A stretch of 12,559 nucleotides of DNA from a candidate division Zixibacteria bacterium SM23_81 (GTDB lineage: Bacteria; SM23-81). The stretch spans positions 1-12,559 of the forward strand of contig LJUY01000067.1 of assembly GCA_001304015.1 (NCBI GenBank). The letters run 5' to 3'. The notes under the pieces were generated by a model. The model made no database searches, was not told where the DNA came from, and saw only the letters and a program-made list of their open reading frames with translations. The translations under genes were made by a program, and so were the position numbers. Positions 1 through 6,642 of the stretch are shown here, one piece after another (the first letter of the stretch is position 1; each line of letters starts with the position of its first letter).

Positions 1-407
1 GCATATTCCGCGTATTCTCTGATAAGCTCGTCTCCCTCTCCATAGGCCTCGATTTTATCCTCCAGGATGCGAATGCCCAGTCCGCTGGCGTACCGGCTCA
101 TGACCCGAGCGGCATCCTCGATGGTCTCCCCGGCACTGCTCTTCGTCTTCAGACGCATGGCCTGGGGCTCCAGAAACTGTGCGTGAGCTCCCAGTTCAGT
201 GGCCGCAGCCTCGAAGGACTGGCGGGTGCGGACCGAGGGATTGTAGAAGAACATCATGAAGGTTTTATACCGCAACAAGCCGGAGTACCGGTCTGAGAAC
301 CGGTTCTCCTTCATCTTCCGGGCCAGCCCGAGGACCAATTCCAACTCATCCAGGCTCCACTCCTGAGTACAAATCAGATCCTTCCCCTTCAGCGCTGTTT
401 TTGTCAT
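1..407 (-). CDS. Knotted transcarbamylase paralogue, N-terminal part (cut by window edge)
   Basis: This is the first 135 residues of an aspartate/ornithine-carbamoyltransferase-fold protein; the rest lies left of position 1. Residues 56-65 contain the carbamoyl-phosphate loop with SVRTR at 58-62, the SxRTR signature of the superfamily, followed by a QSFE helix. The pattern YNPSVRTRQSFE and the ELGAHAQFLEP strand resemble N-acetylornithine transcarbamylase and the next gene in the operon rather than classical ArgF or PyrB. The ATG at 407 lies 15 nt after the stop of the upstream transcarbamylase, with GAGGG just before it, so the two genes are surely co-transcribed. The carbamoyl acceptor cannot be told, because the acceptor-binding C-terminal domain is outside the window. 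In this catabolic setting the likely direction is phosphorolysis of a ureido compound to carbamoyl phosphate, which is inference. Confidence 0.85.
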   Translation of the reverse strand, partial: MTKTALKGKDLICTQEWSLDELELVLGLARKMKENRFSDRYSGLLRYKTFMMFFYNPSVRTRQSFEAAATELGAHAQFLEPQAMRLKTKSSAGETIEDAARVMSRYASGLGIRILEDKIEAYGEGDELIREYAEY

Positions 408-422
408 CGCTTCCCTCACCGT

Positions 423-1466
423 CTATCGCATAACCATGGCCATGACGGCCTTCTGAACGTGCAAACGATTCTCTGCTTCGTCGAAGACCACTGACCGCGG
501 ACCGTCGATGACCTCATCGGTCACCTCGAAGCCCCGGTCACACGGGAGGCAATGCATGTAGACTGCCCCCCCATCGCACAGGTCCATTTTGGCCTTATCG
601 CAGATCCAATCCTGGTGTTGTTGGAACAGTTTTTCCGTCTTTTCCATCTCCGGCTTGGCTGTCTGAGGAGGAATATTTTCCATGCTCGTCCAGGACTTGG
701 GGTAGACTACATGGGCACCCCGGAAGGCCTCCTGCATATCGTGAGAGATCTGAAAGGAGCCCCCGGAGTTCTCCACGTTGACCTGGCAGGCCCTGATCAC
801 CTCGGGATCCAGCTCCAGTCCCTTAGGATGGGCCAGCACCACCTCCATGCCCATCTTACTGGCGGCTATGACGACACTCTGGGGCACGCTCAGGGGCTTC
901 TCCACGCTGGGGGAATAAGCCCAGCTCATCACCAAGCGACGTCCCCGAAACCCACCCAGTTTCTCCTTGATGGTCAAAAGATCCGCCAGGGCCTGACAGG
1001 GATGATACTTATCACACTCCATGTTGATGATGGGGATGTCCGACCAGCGGGCAAACTCGTTGACGATCTGGTTGGCTTTACCGTAGATCCAATCCACGGG
1101 CTGACCATACATTCTGATGGAGATACCATGGCCCATGCGAGACAGGGTCCGAGCCACATCCGCAATCCGCTCTGTGGAATAAGCTTGCTCGTCCCCCTCC
1201 AGAGCCGGCGCGTAAATTTTGCCAGGATCCAAAAAGTGGGCGTGCCCGCCCAACTGTGTCATGCCCGCCTCGAAACTGTTTCTGGTACGCAGAGATTGGT
1301 TGTAAAAGATCATGAACAGGCTTTTGTCCGACAGGAGATGATGCGGTTGGCCGGTGGCGAATTTCCTTTTCAAGTCCAGGGCCACATCCAAAAGGGTCTC
1401 AATCTCCTCCCGTGAATACGATAGTAGGCTAATGTAGTCTCTTCCGCGGAAGGTGTTGGTTTTCAT
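423..1466 (-). CDS. ygeW: Knotted transcarbamylase, YgeW / N-acetylornithine carbamoyltransferase type
   Basis: This 347-residue carbamoyltransferase has SLRTR at 58-62 (carbamoyl-phosphate site), HPCQ at 155-158 and HCLP at 305-308, the three hallmark motifs of the superfamily. The segment AYSPSVEKPLSVPQ at 183-196 closely matches what I recall of E. coli YgeW, the knotted catabolic transcarbamylase. The C-terminal DEAENRLHVQKAVMA resembles N-acetylornithine transcarbamylase, also knotted. Residues binding ornithine in ArgF are not obvious, so an unusual acceptor is likely. The ATG at 1466 is chosen because AAGGAGG sits 9 nt upstream; the reading frame extends to a TTG at 1517 with no ribosome site. 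It is followed by a second transcarbamylase 15 nt later. The role proposed is release of carbamoyl phosphate from a ureido amino acid, feeding ATP formation by a carbamate kinase not seen in this window. Family assignment is firm; substrate is inference. Confidence 0.88.
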   Translation of the reverse strand: MKTNTFRGRDYISLLSYSREEIETLLDVALDLKRKFATGQPHHLLSDKSLFMIFYNQSLRTRNSFEAGMTQLGGHAHFLDPGKIYAPALEGDEQAYSTERIADVARTLSRMGHGISIRMYGQPVDWIYGKANQIVNEFARWSDIPIINMECDKYHPCQALADLLTIKEKLGGFRGRRLVMSWAYSPSVEKPLSVPQSVVIAASKMGMEVVLAHPKGLELDPEVIRACQVNVENSGGSFQISHDMQEAFRGAHVVYPKSWTSMENIPPQTAKPEMEKTEKLFQQHQDWICDKAKMDLCDGGAVYMHCLPCDRGFEVTDEVIDGPRSVVFDEAENRLHVQKAVMAMVMR

Positions 1467-1532
1467 AGGCCGGAACCTCCTTGGGAAACGAGAAAAAAGA
1501 AAGTGCTTATGGATCAAAAGTGCTGCCTGGCC

Positions 1533-1542
1533 ATCACGTGAT
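1533..1542. promoter_or_regulatory. 10-bp perfect palindrome in the 129-nt intercistronic gap
   Basis: ATCACGTGAT is a perfect palindrome in the only long gap inside the operon (1467-1595, between the PLP enzyme and the first transcarbamylase). The gap shows no convincing -35/-10 pair for the minus strand and no terminator hairpin with a T run. The palindrome could be a protein-binding site or chance. Confidence 0.3.
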
Positions 1543-1595
1543 CATGTATATGAGAGAGGGGCAAAGATCATCTCTGGGAGAAAGACAGATAATCT

Positions 1596-2642
1596 TCACT
1601 CGATGATTTCCCATCGGCTCTGATACTTGTCCAATTGTTCGACGGTGTATTGGTCCATGGGATGTTCCCGCTCGGGGATGTCCACCTCCTTGGCCTCGCC
1701 ACACAGTTCCGTGGAGAAATACCGCTGTCCCGTGTCGTTTATCATGGTGACCACGGTCTTTAGTTCGGGATGCTTTCGGGCCAGCTTGATGGCAGCCATA
1801 ACATTGCTGCCCGAGGAGATCCCGCAGAAAAGCCCCTCCTCCAGGGCCAGCCGCCGCCCCATCTGAATGGCCCGTTCCGAGGTAGTGGTGATAATTCCAT
1901 CCAGGATGCTCAGATCCAGGTTAAAGGGCACAAATCCATCGCCGATCCCCTCGATCTTATGGGATCCCCACTCCCTTTTTGAAAGCATAGGTGCCTCGAA
2001 GGGCTCTACGGCGAAAAGCTTTACCTGTGGATTGCGTTCCCTGAGATAGCGGCCCACACCCGTGATGGTTCCGCCGGTTCCCTGGGTGGCCACGAAGGCG
2101 TCTACCTGCCCATCTGTCTGTTCCCAGATCTCTGGACCGGTGGTCTTGTAGTGAGCCCCGATGTTATTGGGATTACCGTACTGGTCGGGTTCCCAGTATT
2201 TGCCCGGATTGGCCGCCTTGATCTCAGCCGTCTTGGCGATGCATAGGTCCACATCCGATTCAGCTCCCGGGGTGAAGATGATGTCGGCGCCATAGGCTCG
2301 CATGATCTTCATTCGCTCTTCGCTCATCCCATCGGGCATCACGATGGTCACCTTATAGCCCAGCAGTTTGCCCACAAAAGCACAGGCGATGCCCGCATTG
2401 CCCGTGGAGGTCTCTATGATCTCCATCCCTGGCTTTAGCTCCCCCTTTTCAATGGCCTGGGTGATCATCTCGTAGAAGATGCGGTCTTTCAAGCTGCCAG
2501 TGGGACTGAACCATTCCAGCTTCCCCAGAACACGAGAGGCCAGCCCTTGGGTCACAGAATTAAGGCGCACCATCGGGGTTCTGCCTATAGCCTCGAAGAT
2601 ATTGTCGGCGATGCGCTTGTTGGCTCTCCAGTCAACGCCCAT
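1596..2642 (-). CDS. Cysteine synthase-fold PLP enzyme (beta-elimination or replacement, substrate unknown)
   Basis: This 348-residue protein belongs to fold-type II PLP enzymes, closest to CysK/CysM/cystathionine beta-synthase. Lys52 in GSLKDRI is the Schiff-base lysine, GTGGT at 188-192 binds the PLP phosphate, EGIGDGFVP at 231-239 matches the CysK GIGAGFIP region, and GISSGSN at 274-280 supplies the serine near the pyridine nitrogen. The substrate-carboxylate loop, TSGNTG in CysK, reads STGNAG at 79-84, so specificity probably differs from O-acetylserine sulfhydrylase. The ATG at 2642 has AAGGAG 6 nt upstream and follows the SsnA-like gene by 15 nt. E. coli has YgeX, a diaminopropionate ammonia-lyase of the same fold type, in the comparable locus. 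A similar beta-elimination of a diamino or ureido-amino propionate is a reasonable guess. Plain cysteine synthesis is less likely in this operon but not excluded. Confidence 0.85.
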   Translation of the reverse strand: MGVDWRANKRIADNIFEAIGRTPMVRLNSVTQGLASRVLGKLEWFSPTGSLKDRIFYEMITQAIEKGELKPGMEIIETSTGNAGIACAFVGKLLGYKVTIVMPDGMSEERMKIMRAYGADIIFTPGAESDVDLCIAKTAEIKAANPGKYWEPDQYGNPNNIGAHYKTTGPEIWEQTDGQVDAFVATQGTGGTITGVGRYLRERNPQVKLFAVEPFEAPMLSKREWGSHKIEGIGDGFVPFNLDLSILDGIITTTSERAIQMGRRLALEEGLFCGISSGSNVMAAIKLARKHPELKTVVTMINDTGQRYFSTELCGEAKEVDIPEREHPMDQYTVEQLDKYQSRWEIIE

Positions 2643-2657
2643 GTAGTTCTCCTTTCC

Positions 2658-4010
2658 TCAAAATCTCTCCCAAAGCTTGCTGGCCAGCTCCCGAGCCCGA
2701 GCAGCAATCTGTTCTTCGTCGAGGTTGACGAGCTGACCATTTCGCATGAGCTCATTTCCGGCCACTATGGTGGTCTGCACTCTGGCGCCGGAGATGCCGA
2801 ACAGCAAATGTCCCAAAAAATTATCGGGTCTCAACGGCGTCGGCGGGTGATAATCTAAAAAGATCAGGTCGGCCGCAGCGCCCGGACGGATCACCCCGAG
2901 AGAATCCCGGAAAAACAGCCCAGCGATGTCCCGGTTATTTTGAAATGCCATACGGAGCAGCTCTGCATAACCTACCCGGGGATCCCCATGGCTCAGCTTA
3001 TGCAGGATGTTGGCCGTCCTGATCTCATCAAACATATTTGCGGTAAAGCCATCGGAGCCTAAACCCACGCGAATGCCTCGATTTAACATCTCAACAACCG
3101 GGGCCACGCCGACCCCATTATTGCAGTTCGACTGCGGGTTGTGGATCACATTGGTGTCCGTTTCTCGAAGGATGTCCATGTCATCCCCATCCACATGAAC
3201 GCAATGGATAGCCAGCGTTTCGGGTCCCAGAACGCCGCAATCGGCCAGTCGCTGCACCGCCGATTTCCCATACTTCGCCCGGGCATCGCTCACATCGGCG
3301 GCGTCCTCGGCCACATGAAGATGAAAACCAACATCGAGGTCTTTGGCCAGCTCAACACATTCTCTCAGGGTTTCGTCCGACAGGGTAAAGGAAGCGTGCA
3401 GGCCAAAGCTAGCCGCTCGCATGGCCTTCTTTTCATATTGGCACCTGCGGATAAATCGACTATTCTCCTGGATGCCCGCCTGCGCCTCTTGGCAACCGCC
3501 CCTGTCCGAAACCTCATAACACAGGCAACCCCGAAGGCCCGCTTGATCGATGGCTTGGGCGATGAGATCTAAGCTTCCCGAAATGCTCCCGGGGCTGGCG
3601 TGATGGTCAACGATGGTGGTAGTACCATGTCGAATGCAGTCAATAAGAGCCACCAGGGCACTGTAAAGAATGTCCTCTGCCACGAGAGCCTTATCCAGAC
3701 GCCACCACAGCCGTTCCAAGATCTGCACGAAATTGGCGGGAGGCTCATCCTTCAGAGCCATTCCTCGAGCCAAAGTGCTGTACAGATGCGTATGGGCGTT
3801 GATCAGACCGGGCATGACCAGCTGGCCCTGGGCATCCACAACTCGCTCCTCTGGATGACGCCCTGACAGTCTCTGGGTGGATCCCACCTCGACGATCAGA
3901 CTCTCTTGGATGAGCAGGGCACCGTCCGGGATGATCCGACCTGATTCGTCCAGGGTGACCAGATTGGCGTGAGTGATCAACAGCCCTCTTTCTTCCCCAG
4001 TTCTTCCCAT
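2658..4010 (-). CDS. ssnA: SsnA-like metal-dependent aminohydrolase
   Basis: This 450-residue protein of the amidohydrolase superfamily (TRZ/ATZ, guanine-deaminase-like) is close to the 442-residue E. coli SsnA. Likely metal ligands are His73 and His75 (NAHTHLY), His232 (HLHVAED), His272 and Asp320 (GLGSDG). Stretches such as LWWRLDKAL at 101-109 and VDHHASPGSISGSL at 134-147 match SsnA as I recall it. The ATG at 4010 begins 5 nt after the preA-like stop, with AAAGGT about 10 nt upstream. The frame runs on to a GTG at 4127 inside preA, but those extra 39 residues look unrelated to the family. SsnA has been linked to the purine/urate catabolic region in E. coli and to gut urate degradation; its exact reaction is not something I can state. 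A hydrolytic deamination or ring opening in the cytoplasm is the expected chemistry. Confidence 0.88.
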   Translation of the reverse strand: MGRTGEERGLLITHANLVTLDESGRIIPDGALLIQESLIVEVGSTQRLSGRHPEERVVDAQGQLVMPGLINAHTHLYSTLARGMALKDEPPANFVQILERLWWRLDKALVAEDILYSALVALIDCIRHGTTTIVDHHASPGSISGSLDLIAQAIDQAGLRGCLCYEVSDRGGCQEAQAGIQENSRFIRRCQYEKKAMRAASFGLHASFTLSDETLRECVELAKDLDVGFHLHVAEDAADVSDARAKYGKSAVQRLADCGVLGPETLAIHCVHVDGDDMDILRETDTNVIHNPQSNCNNGVGVAPVVEMLNRGIRVGLGSDGFTANMFDEIRTANILHKLSHGDPRVGYAELLRMAFQNNRDIAGLFFRDSLGVIRPGAAADLIFLDYHPPTPLRPDNFLGHLLFGISGARVQTTIVAGNELMRNGQLVNLDEEQIAARARELASKLWERF

Positions 4011-4015
4011 AAGCT

Positions 4016-5260
4016 TCAGGACCTTTCTCCCTCCTGCGAGTCCTCTCTTTGCTCGGGTTTCACTTCTTCCATATAGAGACAATCGCTCACAGGACAAACG
4101 GTGAGACACAGGCCACAACCCACACACTTTTCCTCGTCCAACAGGGGCAATCGATTCTCGTCCAGCTCGATGGCCTGATGACCCCCGTCACGGCAAGCCA
4201 GGTAGCAAAGGTCATCTTTGATGCACAGTTCCGGGCGTATGCGGCTGACCACCTTCTTGGCCTGGGAAAGTCCCTCGTGGCTGGTGATAAAGGCCAGCGA
4301 TTTCCCCACCAGTTCTTTGGGAGACCGCATCCCTTTGTCCCTCAGGTATCGTTCTAGCCCATCGGTGAGGTCCTCGATAATTCGGAACCCATAGTGCATG
4401 GGTGCCGTACAGAACTGGACCGTGCGGGCCCCCACCAGCATAAATTCCACGGCATCTTGCCAGTCAGCCGCTCCGCCCGTGCCGGTTATGGGAATCTGAA
4501 CGTTCCGAGCGATCTCGGCGATGACTCGCAGGGTGATAGGCTTAATTGCCGGTCCGGACAGGCCACTATAAGTAGATTTGCCATCTACCCGAGGATAGGG
4601 AACGAAGGTCTCCAAATCAACGCCCATGAGAGACGGGATGGTATTGGAAGCGCAGATGCCATCGGCGCCCCCATCCTTGACCGCCTGAGCCACCTCTACG
4701 ATATCAGCAACCTGAGGGGTGATCTTGATCACCACAGGGGTCTCACCAGCCCCCTCCTTCACCCAAGCGGTGACCTCCCGCACCAGCTTGGGATCCTGGC
4801 CCAGCATAAAACCTGGCCTGGTCCCCAGAGTTCCTTGAGGACAGGAAAAACTGCACTCGATGAGATCTACACCAGCGGCGCTAAGCCTTTCCGCCACCGT
4901 CTTCCAATCCTCCCTGATGGCCGCCATCATGCTGGCTATGACCACTTTCTGGGGGAACGCCTTTTTCAGAACGCGAATTCGCCCTTCAATCTCATCGATG
5001 TGATGTTGGGAGATGAGGTCGATGTTGCCCAGGCCGAAAACTCGTTTGCCCTCATGGTCTAAACCCACGATCATGGGGTAGACCAGATCCACCGCAGTGC
5101 CCTCCACCGATGTGGTTTTCAGCACTGCCCCTGCCCACCCTGCCTGAAAAGCCCTTGTCACCATATCAGCATCATCGGTGCATGGTGAGGCAGCCAGTAC
5201 GAAGGGACTGTCAAAAGACACGCCACAAAAAGTGGTCCCGAGATCGACGTGTTGCGACAT
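4016..5260 (-). CDS. preA: PreA-like FMN/ferredoxin subunit of a dihydropyrimidine-dehydrogenase-type reductase
   Basis: This 414-residue protein has a dihydroorotate-dehydrogenase-like FMN barrel (about 1-320) followed by a two-cluster ferredoxin domain (about 340-400), the layout of E. coli PreA and of the C-terminal part of mammalian DPD. Cys140 in SFSCPQG aligns with the catalytic cysteine of DPD, and Asn206-Thr207 with uracil-contacting residues. Other contacts differ: NID (79-81) for NIE, Ser137 for Asn, and Gln142 for His in SCPHG. The first ferredoxin motif is C346-xx-D349-xx-C352-xxx-C356, with Asp where DPD has Cys; the second (379-389) is complete. The ATG at 5260 has GAGGT 8 nt upstream. 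The gene lies 37 nt after the PreT-like gene, as its natural partner. The fold and electron-transfer role are clear; the substrate, uracil or something else, is open. Confidence 0.9.
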   Translation of the reverse strand: MSQHVDLGTTFCGVSFDSPFVLAASPCTDDADMVTRAFQAGWAGAVLKTTSVEGTAVDLVYPMIVGLDHEGKRVFGLGNIDLISQHHIDEIEGRIRVLKKAFPQKVVIASMMAAIREDWKTVAERLSAAGVDLIECSFSCPQGTLGTRPGFMLGQDPKLVREVTAWVKEGAGETPVVIKITPQVADIVEVAQAVKDGGADGICASNTIPSLMGVDLETFVPYPRVDGKSTYSGLSGPAIKPITLRVIAEIARNVQIPITGTGGAADWQDAVEFMLVGARTVQFCTAPMHYGFRIIEDLTDGLERYLRDKGMRSPKELVGKSLAFITSHEGLSQAKKVVSRIRPELCIKDDLCYLACRDGGHQAIELDENRLPLLDEEKCVGCGLCLTVCPVSDCLYMEEVKPEQREDSQEGERS

Positions 5261-5297
5261 GGAAACTTACCTCGATATGCGGTCCAGAGCGCTTCTG

Positions 5298-6629
5298 TTA
5301 ACGGTTCTCCTGCAGGTATCGATGAATGCCCCGGGCCGCCCTTTTCCCCTCAGCCACAGCCTGAACTACCGTGGCCCCACCGTTGACCACATCGCCACCG
5401 GCAAAAACGGAGGGATTGGATGTCTGGCCGGTTTCCGAATCGACGATGACCAGACCGGCCGGAGAGGTCTCCAGTCCGTAAATTTTGGCCACGGTCTCAT
5501 CTGGCCTCTGACCGATTGCCTCCACCAAGCTATCTACCCGCAGCTGGAACTCGGTACCCTCAATCACAACGGCATTGTCGGGCACGAACAGACCCGGCTT
5601 TTTCCAACGAATGCCCACCCCCTCCATGCCAACTACTCGGCCTCCCTCTCCCAGGATGCGCAGGGGCTTTGATCTAGTGTGAAACTCCACGCCATCATCC
5701 CAGGCGAAGCGGACCTCCGAGGGAAAAGCGGGCATCTCCTGGGGACCCTCCAGACAGACCATCTCCACCCTGTCAGCACCCAGTCTCAAAAGGCTACAGG
5801 CTGTGTCTATGGCCACGTTTCCCCCACCGATAACCGCCACTCTACGTCCCAGCTTGGCACAGAGATCCTTATGTGACCCCGGGTCCTCCTTGATGGCCCA
5901 CAGCAGCTCCTTGGCCCAGAAAACGCCCTTCAAATCCTCCCCTGGGATCTGCGCCCGGACGCTTTGTCCCAGCCCGGTACCCAGGAAGATGGCCCGGAAG
6001 CCTTTGGCCCGCAGAGCATCTGGATTCAGCTGACCATCAAATCCCTGGTTGTAAGAGATCTTCACCCCCAGGCGCCGGATCAGGTCTACTTCGCCCTCCA
6101 CCACGCTGCGTGGTAAACGATAGGCGGGTATTCCTGTGGCCAGCACACCTCCGGCCCTGCTGGTGGCCTCGAAAACCTCTACCTTATAGCCCAGCCTGGT
6201 CAACTCAGCTGCAGCAGCCAAGCCCGCAGGCCCTGCTCCCACCGCAGCCACCTTCATCTCTCTGGTCTTGGTCAAGGCCGGGGCCACATCCAGGTGCGAA
6301 TGCCCTTTCTCCCAGGCATACCGCTGCAGTCGGCCTATCTGAATGGGCTCCAACAGCTCCGTGTGGCTGCACGCCTCCTGGCAAAGCGTCTCTACGGGGC
6401 AAACTCGGGAGCAGGTATCCCCCAAAACGTTGGCCTGGAAAATGAGCTGGGCCGCTCCCGCCCGGTTGCCACTTTTAAGCCGGCGAATGAAGCCGGCCAC
6501 GTCGATGCCCGCGGGGCAGGCATTGCTGCACGGGGCGTCGTGACAGAAGAGACAACGCGAGGCCTCCAGTAGAGCCTGGTGCGGCAGATAGGTCTGTTCG
6601 ATCTCCCGGAAATCCTTCACATGGCCCAC
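5298..6629 (-). CDS. preT: PreT-like FAD/NAD(P)-dependent iron-sulfur oxidoreductase (GltD family)
   Basis: This 443-residue protein is the electron-input partner of PreA. The N-terminal domain carries CLFCHDAPCSNACP (Cys26, 29, 34, 38) and CSRVCPVETLCQEAC (Cys73, 77, 83, 87), the two [4Fe-4S] sites of the GltD/DPD family, followed by IGRLQRY (98-104). In mammalian DPD a glutamine in the equivalent stretch is a cluster ligand. The FAD dinucleotide fold is VGAGPAGLAAA at 130-140, the NAD(P) fold is IGGGNVAID at 267-275, and the closing GGDVVNGG at 411-418 is the usual FAD-binding C-terminal motif. Start: GTG at 6629 with AAGGAG 9 nt upstream, overlapping the end of the xdh gene; a second in-frame GTG is at 6620. 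E. coli PreT is about 412 residues. Besides feeding PreA, it might also serve the molybdenum subunit encoded just upstream, which lacks its own FAD partner here (inference). Confidence 0.9.
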   Translation of the reverse strand: MGHVKDFREIEQTYLPHQALLEASRCLFCHDAPCSNACPAGIDVAGFIRRLKSGNRAGAAQLIFQANVLGDTCSRVCPVETLCQEACSHTELLEPIQIGRLQRYAWEKGHSHLDVAPALTKTREMKVAAVGAGPAGLAAAAELTRLGYKVEVFEATSRAGGVLATGIPAYRLPRSVVEGEVDLIRRLGVKISYNQGFDGQLNPDALRAKGFRAIFLGTGLGQSVRAQIPGEDLKGVFWAKELLWAIKEDPGSHKDLCAKLGRRVAVIGGGNVAIDTACSLLRLGADRVEMVCLEGPQEMPAFPSEVRFAWDDGVEFHTRSKPLRILGEGGRVVGMEGVGIRWKKPGLFVPDNAVVIEGTEFQLRVDSLVEAIGQRPDETVAKIYGLETSPAGLVIVDSETGQTSNPSVFAGGDVVNGGATVVQAVAEGKRAARGIHRYLQENR

Positions 6630-6642
6630 AGATTGGGTCTCC

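Noticed and set aside
552-1415. Long plus-strand open frame of 287 codons opposite the first transcarbamylase
   Set aside because: It is the antisense shadow of a gene with clear family motifs, shows no recognisable domain and has no ribosome site.
4011-4127. Longer SsnA start at GTG 4127 overlapping the preA-like gene
   Set aside because: The extra 39 residues do not resemble the family and the ATG at 4010 gives the expected length and a 5-nt gap to the upstream gene.
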